A stretch of DNA of 59,033 bases from contig JAAXJB010000109.1 in the NCBI GenBank assembly GCA_012270065.1, forward strand, positions 48,876 to 107,908. Reading direction: 5' to 3'. The notes beneath the pieces are model-generated. The model made no database searches. It had not been told where the DNA came from and saw only the letters and a program-made list of their open reading frames with translations. The position numbers and the translations under genes were made by a program. The first letter of the stretch is position 1. Every line of letters starts with the position of its first letter. The DNA comes from Rubripirellula sp. Its GTDB lineage: Bacteria; Planctomycetota; Planctomycetia; Pirellulales; Pirellulaceae. Below, one piece after another: positions 17,538 through 26,088 of the stretch.

Positions 17538-18392
17538 TCAGTCATTTTTGTCAGTTGCATTCTCGGCGCGTTCCAGCGCGGCTCGGTGGTCTGCTGAGAG
17601 GTCAGCAGATAAAAACTGCTGCGTTTCGGGTATGGCGAGATGGATATCAGTCTCCACATGCATCCCCACCTGAAAATTCTCACCATTCAAATCGAAAACG
17701 TGCCCGCCATAAGTGCCCGCATCATTGATGAAATGAAAGTGGTAACCGGGCACACCGATTGATGTCGCATAGGTCGGAGCCCAAAAACCAACCAATGTCC
17801 CTTTCTGCCTCTCTGCGTGGAATTGACTCTGATGCCCGATTGCATCAACCAACTTTTCGCCAGGTTCAGCTTTACACGCGGCACGCATCGATATTTCGCG
17901 GAAATGTCCATCAACACGGAAAGCGACAAACAAATTGTTTGAGGGACGCCGCTGATCAATCTGGGCAAGAAGATCCTTGAAGCTGACTGCGGATTCAATC
18001 TGGAAGGTTTCATCCGAACAGAATCTGGTGACCGTGGCAAAGGGCACAAGAGTTTCCTCAGCTACAACGCAGGCCGTTCCTCCAGACCCAACCTGATAGC
18101 AGACACTTTCGAGCATGACCATCTCACCATCAAGCCCCTCAAACGTACCGAGACCAAAATCACCGTGTCGCTTGAGATCCCGCACAGACGTACAACCATC
18201 AAACACGCCTTCCACAAGAGCAGAACTGGTTGACACCTGAAAAAGCGAATGATGTTTCAAATCCAATTCATTGGCTAACGCTCTCTCAACAACATGCGCG
18301 ACACTGTCCCCGGTCCGCTTACATTCAGCTTCGATTGCTTTCCAGAGAGTCTGGGAAACACGGCATTCAAGCTGATGAGTCGAAATTGACAT
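17538..18392 (-). CDS. budA: Alpha-acetolactate decarboxylase with ribbon-helix-helix-like N-terminus
   Basis: A 284-residue cytoplasmic enzyme that decarboxylates 2-acetolactate to acetoin. The start at 18392 is set by GGGAG 8 nt upstream. A longer frame to 18464 lacks such a site. The decarboxylase domain (about 50-258) shows LFQVSTSSALVEGVFDG, the segment VGFWAPTY and the metal site GYHFHF...GGHV. Its histidines H218, H220 and H231 have the same 2/11 spacing as the zinc ligands of the Bacillus enzyme. Residues 5-45 look like a ribbon-helix-helix DNA-binding domain (CRVSQTLWKAIEAE, then GDSVAHVVERAL), which is not part of the usual family. No acetolactate synthase or butanediol dehydrogenase lies nearby. 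The ceramidase-like gene is upstream on the same strand (205 bp). Confidence 0.88.
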   Translation of the reverse strand: MSISTHQLECRVSQTLWKAIEAECKRTGDSVAHVVERALANELDLKHHSLFQVSTSSALVEGVFDGCTSVRDLKRHGDFGLGTFEGLDGEMVMLESVCYQVGSGGTACVVAEETLVPFATVTRFCSDETFQIESAVSFKDLLAQIDQRRPSNNLFVAFRVDGHFREISMRAACKAEPGEKLVDAIGHQSQFHAERQKGTLVGFWAPTYATSIGVPGYHFHFINDAGTYGGHVFDLNGENFQVGMHVETDIHLAIPETQQFLSADLSADHRAALERAENATDKND

Positions 18393-18597
18393 GAAAAATA
18401 CTCCCGTTCCAATGGTCAGCCCGACCGCGTGACTATCCGTCTTGGCAATCAGGAATGTTTCCATTCTCGCGTGATGATGAAATCAAGACCCAAACTCCCT
18501 GACAGCTGTCATTGACTCCCGGTAAATCCCCACGGGATCCCCCGGGACTGTCCAGCAAACAGGCAACTCTTGCTTTGCACTTACAAACCACGCACGG

Positions 18598-20109
18598 TCA
18601 CAGTCTACCCAGAATTTCCAGTGCCTTCTGTTCATAAATGGCCTGCCAATGAGGTGCAAGAATGCAATCACTGTCTTCTTGCGCGCCTCCTACATTCTCC
18701 AGCTGTTTGCTCGTCGGTGCATAATAGATGTAACCATTGGTGTAACCTGCAATGAATGTGTTCTGATGTGAGGATTTTGCTTTCAGATTCAAGCCAATCT
18801 GCACAGTCAATTCACCTGGAAAACTTGTCAGAACAAAATCACTGATCCGACATCCAATCAACTCAACGGTAACTGTTCTTTTTGGTGCTTCCATGTTCTG
18901 TTCCTGGTGCATTCGCAGCAGACGCAGATTTGTGTTGACACGTGTCAATTGCTCCATGGTCTCGATGTTTTTGATATAGGCCTCAATGTCACGACGATTC
19001 CTGGCATCGAGAACAGCCAATTCATTTCGCCCAAGTTTGTCTTCCTGCAGATAGCGATGCGAATAGTAGGCCGGGTGTTGATCTGAAAGCCGGTATTTCA
19101 CCACCAGAGGCAGGAATGTTTTCATACTCAGGGTCGTGCCGCGTAGGCTGCGAGCCAATTCCAACTGGTACTGCTCCTGTTCAATGATTTTTTCTGCAAG
19201 ATCAGCTCTGGGCAACTCGAGCGTCTCATTGATCCAGACCAGCCGCTTATCCAATCTGGTTTCAATGCTACGGGCTGCCTTCAAGGTACTCAGGGCAAGC
19301 AGATTTCCGAGCGTGACAGCATCCCGAGGCTGATCGACATGTTTGTAGAAGACCGGATTGATATCGCCCCCACAGCCTTGCAGGAAGAAAGCCATCGTTT
19401 CCTCACCCAGATTATCCTCAATGACCGTTGAAGCGATCCCGGTGATATCAGCGGTATTCGCACCACTTGGAACACCTTGAATGGGATGACATGCGTAATT
19501 GAAGACCACCGCCAACGGGTTGCCCGACAATCGGTCAATACGCAGCACACCAATTTCAGGATCAATTGGCCCGACGCCGGCAACTTCGGCATCAGGTGGC
19601 ATGGAATAAGCATGACGAACATCAATCTCGCGACCGTCCTTCATCAGCAAACGTCGGTTTTCACCCACACGATCTTCATGCCCCACGCCAACACCCACTC
19701 GAACAGGCACGAGATTCTCCGCGGCTGACTTGATTGCTTCGATGGTCAGCTCGTCGGTATCGCCACGAACAATTCCATGACAATGACTTGCATTGACAAG
19801 CACGTTCGACGGTGGAATCCCAATGTCCTGATGGACCGCGGAACGAACCTTTGGCAGATAGCCGTTTTTGAGGCGGCCGATTCCACCAATCGCCACAGCA
19901 TCGACAGTCACGATCACAACCCGGGTCTTTCCCTGCTGCAAAACCAGAGCTTTCACAAACATGGGATCATGAACCGGTCCTGCCTTGTAGTCCGTGATAT
20001 CAACCTTGGCAGTGCCAGCCATCATCTGACCGTAGCAAAATTCTGACACGGGAAATAAAGTGGCAGCCAAAAGAAAGATCTGCTGCAGCAAACTCGTTTG
20101 CCATTTCAT
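18598..20109 (-). CDS. Neutral/alkaline ceramidase N-terminal-domain hydrolase, secreted
   Basis: A 503-residue protein resembling the N-terminal catalytic domain of neutral/alkaline non-lysosomal ceramidases. These are zinc enzymes that cleave amide bonds of ceramides. The signal peptide is at about 1-27 (cleavage near CYGQM). AGAGG lies about 8 nt before the ATG (20109). Seen motifs: AGTAKVDITDY, VVIVTVDAVAIGG, NASHCHG (likely metal-binding His residues), NYACHPI and FLQGCGGDINP. The C-terminal Ig-like domain of full ceramidases seems to be absent, as in many planctomycete copies whose real substrate is not known. It is divergent from the sulfatase gene across 417 bp. Confidence 0.85.
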   Translation of the reverse strand: MKWQTSLLQQIFLLAATLFPVSEFCYGQMMAGTAKVDITDYKAGPVHDPMFVKALVLQQGKTRVVIVTVDAVAIGGIGRLKNGYLPKVRSAVHQDIGIPPSNVLVNASHCHGIVRGDTDELTIEAIKSAAENLVPVRVGVGVGHEDRVGENRRLLMKDGREIDVRHAYSMPPDAEVAGVGPIDPEIGVLRIDRLSGNPLAVVFNYACHPIQGVPSGANTADITGIASTVIEDNLGEETMAFFLQGCGGDINPVFYKHVDQPRDAVTLGNLLALSTLKAARSIETRLDKRLVWINETLELPRADLAEKIIEQEQYQLELARSLRGTTLSMKTFLPLVVKYRLSDQHPAYYSHRYLQEDKLGRNELAVLDARNRRDIEAYIKNIETMEQLTRVNTNLRLLRMHQEQNMEAPKRTVTVELIGCRISDFVLTSFPGELTVQIGLNLKAKSSHQNTFIAGYTNGYIYYAPTSKQLENVGGAQEDSDCILAPHWQAIYEQKALEILGRL

Positions 20110-20526
20110 GCGTGTACCTCTGGAATCAATTCTTTTCGTGAGTCCCGTTCAATACGGTGGCCGCACTGTGCCTGAAAACGCAAGCAGGTAGTGATCTCCA
20201 TGCCAGGGTCGCCCAATGACCGTGACACGTGACCACCCCACACGATAATCGCACCGTTGCATCAGCGCGACCCTGAAAGCTTAACGAAAACTTGCACACT
20301 TCGTACGCAAACTTCGAAACTGCCTGCCAATTGATCGTTTTCACATGGCTCAGTGATTTGCTCAGTGATTTGCTGATCGATACACGCGTGAAGCCCCCCT
20401 CAACCATGAAACAGATTCCATAATCATGAACAACATGTCGGATACCAGTTATGATGAGAAAAGCAGAAACGGAAGCAAAGGTCACCCGTTCTTTGACACC
20501 CTACCCATGAAAACCAGCGGAATCAC
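20110..20526. promoter_or_regulatory. Divergent promoter region with duplicated 12-mer
   Basis: 417 bp separate the ceramidase-like gene (minus) and the sulfatase gene (plus). A perfect tandem duplication of GCTCAGTGATTT occupies 20348-20359 and 20360-20371. Each unit contains CAGTGATT, the reverse complement of the octamer array at 22253-22292. A perfect 9-bp inverted pair (20204-20212 with 20267-20275, 54 bp apart) is also present but could be chance. Confidence 0.45.
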
Positions 20527-22023
20527 ATGCAACGGCCAACACTCTGGAAAATGATTTACGTCTTCCTGTTTCTGACAGGAGCCAATTCAGTATCTGGTGC
20601 AGATGGGACAAATATCCTGCTCTTCACGGCAGATGATCTGCATGCCGAGTCTCTGGGTGCTTACGGCGGCTTACCAGCGGACCTGACTCCGAACCTGAAT
20701 GCTTTTGCACGTCAAGGCCTGAATTTCAATCGTGCACACGTCAATGTAGCCATCTGCGCGCCGTGCCGGGCCGTGATCGCGACTGGCCGCTACAGCCATC
20801 GCTCTGGAGCAATGGGTTTCATGCCAGCTCGCGAAGATGTGCCTGACATCGTCAATACGTTGCAGGCGGGAGGCTATCTTGCAGGAATCCTTGGTAAGGT
20901 TGGACATTCTTCACCAAAGAAATCCATGCAGTGGGACTACGCGTTCGACCAGAAAGATCTCGGCAACGGCAGAAACCCCGAACTCTACTACCAGCACAGC
21001 AAAACATTTCTGGAGCGATGCAAGAACCAACAGAAACCGTTTTACTTCATGGTGAACTCGCACGATCCACATCGACCTTATTGCAATCCGGACAAGTTGA
21101 CCAAGGGAGCTGCCATGCCATCACGCACTTACAGTGCCGATGATGTAACGGTACCTGGCTTTCTACCGGACCTTCCGGGTGTGCGACAGGAACTTGCCCA
21201 ATACATGAATTCAACCCGACGACTCGACGACACGTTTGGAAGAGTGATGCAGGCCTTGGATGAATCAGGCATGGCAGATAACACTCTGGTGTTATTCATC
21301 TCCGACAATGGCATTGCTGTTCCTTTCGCCAAATGCAACACATGGTTCCACAGTTCCCGCACACCGTGTCTGGTGCGTTGGCCAAAAGTGATTCGCCCGA
21401 ACACGAGCAACAACGTTGATTTTGTTTCCGTTGTTGATTTTTTCCCAACATTTCTCGAAGTGACAGGTGTTTCCGGACCAGAAGGACTCGATGGCACCTC
21501 ATTCCTGCCTCTGCTCAAAGGTGAAAAGCAGTCGGGCCGAGAATATGTTTACACACAAATCGACTCCAAAGCTGGCGGTGATTCCGTGCCCATGCGAGCC
21601 GTCCAGAATTCAAGATTCTGCTATATCTACAATCCTTTCAGCGATCAGAAACACTGGTATCGCAACAATAACGAGGGGAAAACGATGGCGGCCATGAATG
21701 CAGCCGCCAAATCCGATCAGGCCATCGCCGAACGCATTCGGCTTTTCAGGTATCGGGTCCCGGAAGAATTCTACGACCTGCTTCATGATCCAAACTGCCT
21801 GCACAACCTGATTGGCAAGGCAGAACACGCCAGCACTCTTGCGACCATGCAGGGCAAACTTGTTCAACATATGAAACAAACCAGTGACCCAATGCTCGAC
21901 GCTTTCCTCAATCGATCTGATCGTGCTGCAGTTGATCAAATCCTGCTCGATACCTATGGACCTCCAAAAGTCAAAGCGAAGAAGAAACCGAAAGATCGCA
22001 AACCCAAGAAAAGTGATCCGTAG
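20527..22023 (+). CDS. Sulfatase, secreted (CAPCR active-site motif)
   Basis: A 498-residue type I sulfatase that would remove sulfate esters from polysaccharides or other substrates outside the cytoplasm. The signal peptide ends near SGADG. The first metal-binding motif is LLFTADDLH (D36, D37). The formylglycine signature is C77-A-P-C-R, with ATGRYSHRSG following. The family consensus is C-x-P/A-S/x-R, so the second Cys replaces the common Ser. Further motifs are GKVGHSS, the metal site FISDNG and DFFPTFLEVTG. The C-terminus is a Lys-rich tail (KVKAKKKPKDRKPKK), unlike the rest. Activity needs a formylglycine-generating enzyme, which is not in this window. Octamer repeats flank the gene on both sides. 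Confidence 0.93.
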   Translation: MQRPTLWKMIYVFLFLTGANSVSGADGTNILLFTADDLHAESLGAYGGLPADLTPNLNAFARQGLNFNRAHVNVAICAPCRAVIATGRYSHRSGAMGFMPAREDVPDIVNTLQAGGYLAGILGKVGHSSPKKSMQWDYAFDQKDLGNGRNPELYYQHSKTFLERCKNQQKPFYFMVNSHDPHRPYCNPDKLTKGAAMPSRTYSADDVTVPGFLPDLPGVRQELAQYMNSTRRLDDTFGRVMQALDESGMADNTLVLFISDNGIAVPFAKCNTWFHSSRTPCLVRWPKVIRPNTSNNVDFVSVVDFFPTFLEVTGVSGPEGLDGTSFLPLLKGEKQSGREYVYTQIDSKAGGDSVPMRAVQNSRFCYIYNPFSDQKHWYRNNNEGKTMAAMNAAAKSDQAIAERIRLFRYRVPEEFYDLLHDPNCLHNLIGKAEHASTLATMQGKLVQHMKQTSDPMLDAFLNRSDRAAVDQILLDTYGPPKVKAKKKPKDRKPKKSDP

Positions 22024-22347
22024 ACTCACGCGATTGCATCACAGAAGCCTGCACAAATCCCCATCCCTGCGATCTGTGAGAGCAGATTTGTGCTTCCCAC
22101 TTGCTCGCAGCCCCGAGTCCATGAAACGGGCGCTGCAGCAAACAAAGACGTTCGGCCCAGATCGTCTGGTCGCAAAATTCAGCCCGGCCCGCCAACTCGC
22201 TGAGTAGAAACTCGCTGATCAGAATTACTGACCAGAAAATCACTAATCACAGAATCACTGAATCACTGAATCACTGAATCACTGAATCACTGAACAGAAA
22301 ATCCTGCAGGCCGCCATCACTCACGGAACATCAAGAACATGATCCCG
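22024..22347. other. Gene-free stretch with repeat tract
   Basis: 324 bp between the convergent sulfatase and HEAT-protein genes. It contains the octamer array at 22253-22292 and degenerate copies before it. No gene is seen. Confidence 0.5.
22253..22292. repeat. Five perfect tandem copies of AATCACTG
   Basis: Five perfect head-to-tail copies of the 8-mer lie at 22253-22292. Degenerate relatives (AATTACTG, AATCACTA) lie in the preceding 30 bp. The array is intergenic, downstream of the sulfatase. The reverse complement of the unit occurs twice at 20351-20370, upstream of the same gene. Confidence 0.95.
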
Positions 22348-24489
22348 TCACTTGGGTTGTGGAAGCAGAATCGGTGAATTCTCACCGAAAGAGGCCTCTC
22401 CCTGCTTCCCATTCATCACGTATCTGATGCTGAGTTGTTTGACTTTGCCGGGCACGGGATCCCCTCCAAAGCTGGCATTGTACGAATTGTCTGGCAACTT
22501 GACCCACGGCAGGTTGCCAGCATGTTTCGTAATCACAGCGGTCACATCTTTTTTGACATTGCCGGCTCCGTAGGCAGCACTGATGATTTTCAACGTCACA
22601 GGCTTCATTCCGCCTGCGGCGATGATGGCAGCCACATCAACACCCTTGCCACCAAGTTTCTGGGCAATCATTGAGGCGGCCACCGTTGCATCGGCTTTCA
22701 CCGCCGGAACTTTTTGTGCTTGCACAGCCAGTGACAACCCTTCCAGACTCGGATGAATCTTCAGTACCTCCAACACCAACTTCTGTTCATCGGTACGCGA
22801 TGCTTTTTCAAACGCCTGCTGACACATCTCAACACGCTGTGATTCAGGCATTGGGAACTTTCTGGCCACTCCGATGTACCCACGCATGCCACGAACCCGA
22901 TACTTGGATGATGCTCCTGACAACGCCAGTCGCATCAAACTTGGTGCCGCCTCTACGCTGTTCCATTTACCGAGTAATCGACTTCCATCATCCTGCAATT
23001 GCAGATCAGCACTCATGGCAGCTGCTGAAACTTCTGCCAAGGCAGTATCCCCTCCGACTTCGGCAAGAATCTCAAGCAGAGTTGTCCTTTTGGCAGGAGC
23101 AGCTTTTTTCATCGCCATGGCAAGCTGTTTTGCACATGCCTCGCGATCAGGCATTCTGACGCTCGCGGCTCTCAAAGCTCGACTCGCCACTTCAGAATCT
23201 GCGGAATTCCCCGGCTGCACCACAGCCTCAAGCAACAGAGACAATCTGTCCAGTGAAACCGTCTGTCCGAGAGCCACCAATGCCGCATGCCGGATCGTGG
23301 AATCCGCACTGCTCAAAGCCTGAACAACTTGCGGAACTGCATCCACACGCCGCTGCGCGATCAGGTGCAATAGCAAGGCATTTTCCCCGGCTTTCGCACT
23401 TGAAAGCATCATCGCGATGCGTTGATTCACGCCCTCTCCCGGCAATTCCGCAAGAGTTGACTTGGCGATCTCCTTCAGCTCGGTGTTATCACCTGTGGCC
23501 ACTGTCAATAATATCGGCAGACATGACTCATCCCCCACTCGTCTCAGTGAGTCGATGGCTGCTGCCTGTACCATGGGTTTTCCTTCCCTGACTGCAGAGA
23601 GGATGGCAGGCAGCACTACCGTCTGTGGCCGGTCTGCCATTGCCTGAATGATAAACACTGCTCGCTCAGGTGAAGCCTCATTCAGTTCAGCCGCCAAAGC
23701 GGTGTCGATCCGATCGCCAGGAAATTCACGAACGGTCGCCAAAGCGAGCTGTCGAAGTTTTTTCTCTTTTGAACGCAGCGTCTGAATCAACAGAGGAACA
23801 CCTTCCTGATCGCGTGCCAGTATTGCTCCCCGCGTCGCCTCGACAATTCTCTGAATCGGCACGTCCGCGTTTCGAACTTGGTCATAGACCTCAGCTGCCT
23901 TCTGTTTCTGGCCATTGAGAAGTCTGTATTCCGCAGCCAGAACACAAGCCTCGGCAACCGACGATTTGAGTTCAGCCGATACCATTGGCAAGGCTTTCTG
24001 CAGGGCAAGAGTGGCCTCGTCGTCCGCAATCCGTCCCATGGCCACTGCAGCAGCCGCAGCAACCTCCAAATCACCATCCTGCAAACGGGCAATCAGTATT
24101 GGTACTGCCTTCTTGTCACGCCGCACGCCGATGGAATTGATCACCCCCACGAGCAACTGTCCTCGCAGTGACTCAGCCGCCTGCCTCAAAGCAGCGTCCG
24201 ACTGTTCACCGGGAATGGCTTCCAACGCGATTCTCGACCACGAAGAGAGCTGGGGATTGGGCAACAGCTTTGCCAAATCCGGGACTGCAGCACCGGATCC
24301 ATGGATCGCCAGTTCTTTGCAAGTGATGGCTTTTTGGGCAGCTGGAGCATCAGACCGCAAGACTTGCAAGAGCCGCTTTTCCTCAACTGCAGAATCCTTC
24401 GGCTGTTGGGCACTCAAGGGCAAAACGCCGGAGGGTAAAACCATGAGCCCCGTCATCAATAAGAATAGTCTCAGTGAACTTGATTTCAT
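22348..24489 (-). CDS. Secreted HEAT-repeat protein
   Basis: A 713-residue protein built of about 15 HEAT-like helical repeats (for example VPDLAKLLPNPQLSSWSRIAL and VPILIARLQDGDLEVAAAAA), preceded by a signal peptide at MKSSSLRLFLLMTG (start 24489; the frame is open to 24669 without support). The last ~80 residues form a distinct beta-rich end (VKQLSIRYVMNGKQGEASF) resembling a short C-terminal domain seen on some DnaJ-related and planctomycete proteins. That match is tentative. HEAT proteins are scaffolds without an activity of their own. The gene follows the Gfo/Idh/MocA gene on the same strand after 109 bp, so they may form an operon. A partner role for the oxidoreductase is inference. 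Confidence 0.83.
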   Translation of the reverse strand: MKSSSLRLFLLMTGLMVLPSGVLPLSAQQPKDSAVEEKRLLQVLRSDAPAAQKAITCKELAIHGSGAAVPDLAKLLPNPQLSSWSRIALEAIPGEQSDAALRQAAESLRGQLLVGVINSIGVRRDKKAVPILIARLQDGDLEVAAAAAVAMGRIADDEATLALQKALPMVSAELKSSVAEACVLAAEYRLLNGQKQKAAEVYDQVRNADVPIQRIVEATRGAILARDQEGVPLLIQTLRSKEKKLRQLALATVREFPGDRIDTALAAELNEASPERAVFIIQAMADRPQTVVLPAILSAVREGKPMVQAAAIDSLRRVGDESCLPILLTVATGDNTELKEIAKSTLAELPGEGVNQRIAMMLSSAKAGENALLLHLIAQRRVDAVPQVVQALSSADSTIRHAALVALGQTVSLDRLSLLLEAVVQPGNSADSEVASRALRAASVRMPDREACAKQLAMAMKKAAPAKRTTLLEILAEVGGDTALAEVSAAAMSADLQLQDDGSRLLGKWNSVEAAPSLMRLALSGASSKYRVRGMRGYIGVARKFPMPESQRVEMCQQAFEKASRTDEQKLVLEVLKIHPSLEGLSLAVQAQKVPAVKADATVAASMIAQKLGGKGVDVAAIIAAGGMKPVTLKIISAAYGAGNVKKDVTAVITKHAGNLPWVKLPDNSYNASFGGDPVPGKVKQLSIRYVMNGKQGEASFGENSPILLPQPK

Positions 24490-24598
24490 CGCTGTTCCAA
24501 TAGGAAATTGACTTGGTGTGGAATCGGTTTCAGAAAACGTAACCGGAGAGACAGCCCCGATCAGAGCACATGTGCAGGCATGAAAACTGTGGATTGCC

Positions 24599-25906
24599 CT
24601 AGAGCCTCCACGGCTCACGCAAAGCCTCGGAGCGCAACCGGTTAGCCTGCTCATCATCGATGAACTCATGGTTCACATTGTCGTACTTCACCTGCCTTCC
24701 GAGATGCAGTGCGATATTTGCGGCATGGCAGGCAATGTGTGCATTGCACGCAGCGACCGCATTCCCCTTGGGCTGACGCCGGGACTTCACGCAATCGAGA
24801 AAATCCCGAACATGAAAAGTAGCGGGGTAACCTCCAATTTCCTCAACCTCACGACCCGCCAGCAGCTCGGGTGAACTGAGGACCATTTTCCCGCTATCAC
24901 CCGCTTCTACCCAGCCATCTTCGCCCTCGAACCGGACAGGACACGAGCCGAGTGGAATCCAGCCTTTCTCCCGAAAAATCAGCTCCGTGCCGTTCTCGTA
25001 TTTTGCAACCAACTCACCGTCTTTTGGAGCGTTGTATTCCACCGGTGGCGGGCAATCGTTGACCGCCCATTGGCAAAGATCCACACAATGGGATCCCCAT
25101 TCCAGCACTCCCCCGCCGACAAGCCCACCTCCTTTTTCAAAGTTGAAACCATCCAACAATTTCTTGTTGAACGGTCGCCAGGCAGCAGGCCCCAGATACA
25201 TGTTCCAATCGACCAGTTCAGCATCTGGCTCGGTTTCAGGAACCAACCAGCCGCTCATCATCGCCTGCATACCAGCAGGATGAGCGTAAACCTTCTTGAG
25301 TTTGCCCAACTTTCCTGTACGTGCAAGCTCACAAGCAAAAGCAAAATGCGGCAGGTTGCGCCGCTGGGTCCCTGCCTGAAAAACGCGACTGGTGCGCCGC
25401 ATCGTGTCGGCGAGAATCAGACTCTGCGAGATATTCTTTGTGACAGGTTTCTCACAATACATATCCTTACCAGATTTTGCGGCTGTCATTGCTGCAGTGG
25501 CGTGCCAGTTGGGGCCAGTCGCAATCAGCACAGCATCAATATCACTTCGATCCAGCAACTCCCGAAAATCCCGGTAGGTAGCGCACTTGTCATTGGAATG
25601 GTGGGCGTCCACTTGCTTCTTGACGGCATCCCGGCGTTTCTGCTTGATATCGCAGACTGCCACAAACTGAACATCCTTTTGCTGCAGAAAACAACCAAGG
25701 TCGTATCCGCCTCGTCTTCCAATGCCAATGCCTCCCACAACAATCCGCTCACTCGGAGCAACCGCACCATCAAGCCCCAGAGCAGAACTGGGAATGATCG
25801 TCGGTGCAGAAATCGCAACGCCAGCAGTCGCAGCTGACTTCTTTAAAAACTGCCGTCGCGACGACTGGTTTTCCAATGCAGCCGCATCACCAGATTTCCT
25901 CAACAT
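24599..25906 (-). CDS. Tat-exported Gfo/Idh/MocA family oxidoreductase
   Basis: A 435-residue NAD(P)-dependent oxidoreductase-like protein acting on sugars or related polyols. The start at 25906 is supported by AAGGA about 10 nt upstream. The twin-arginine signal is SSRRQFLKKSAATAG, with a cut near SSALG, so it is exported folded, probably with bound cofactor. The Rossmann-like opening is RIVVGGIGIGRRG, in which the glycine pattern is modified from the usual GxGxxG. Then VAVCDIKQKRRD, VLIATGPNWHA and the family hallmark CEKPVTKN appear, with GTQRRN later. It follows phoD-like (182 bp) and precedes the HEAT gene (109 bp), all minus strand. The substrate is unknown. Confidence 0.9.
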   Translation of the reverse strand: MLRKSGDAAALENQSSRRQFLKKSAATAGVAISAPTIIPSSALGLDGAVAPSERIVVGGIGIGRRGGYDLGCFLQQKDVQFVAVCDIKQKRRDAVKKQVDAHHSNDKCATYRDFRELLDRSDIDAVLIATGPNWHATAAMTAAKSGKDMYCEKPVTKNISQSLILADTMRRTSRVFQAGTQRRNLPHFAFACELARTGKLGKLKKVYAHPAGMQAMMSGWLVPETEPDAELVDWNMYLGPAAWRPFNKKLLDGFNFEKGGGLVGGGVLEWGSHCVDLCQWAVNDCPPPVEYNAPKDGELVAKYENGTELIFREKGWIPLGSCPVRFEGEDGWVEAGDSGKMVLSSPELLAGREVEEIGGYPATFHVRDFLDCVKSRRQPKGNAVAACNAHIACHAANIALHLGRQVKYDNVNHEFIDDEQANRLRSEALREPWRL

Positions 25907-26088
25907 AAACACAATTCCTTGAGAGAACACGTTTTGAGATCGACAAGCGTGCCCGAGTCAATTGAAGTGACAGGGCAGAACGGAACAGGCTTGACGATGC
26001 AAGCTCCATTCGAAACGCCCTCATCATACCCTGCCGAGCCACGTCCAGCTACAAAACAGCACGATCAAGTCACGTGCGATACACGGAT

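Noticed and set aside
20204-20275. 9-bp inverted repeat (54 bp apart) as an operator
   Set aside because: A match of this length is expected by chance about once in three regions this size, and the arms are far apart.
22253-22292. CRISPR-like array
   Set aside because: Units are only 8 bp, head to tail, with no spacers and no cas genes.
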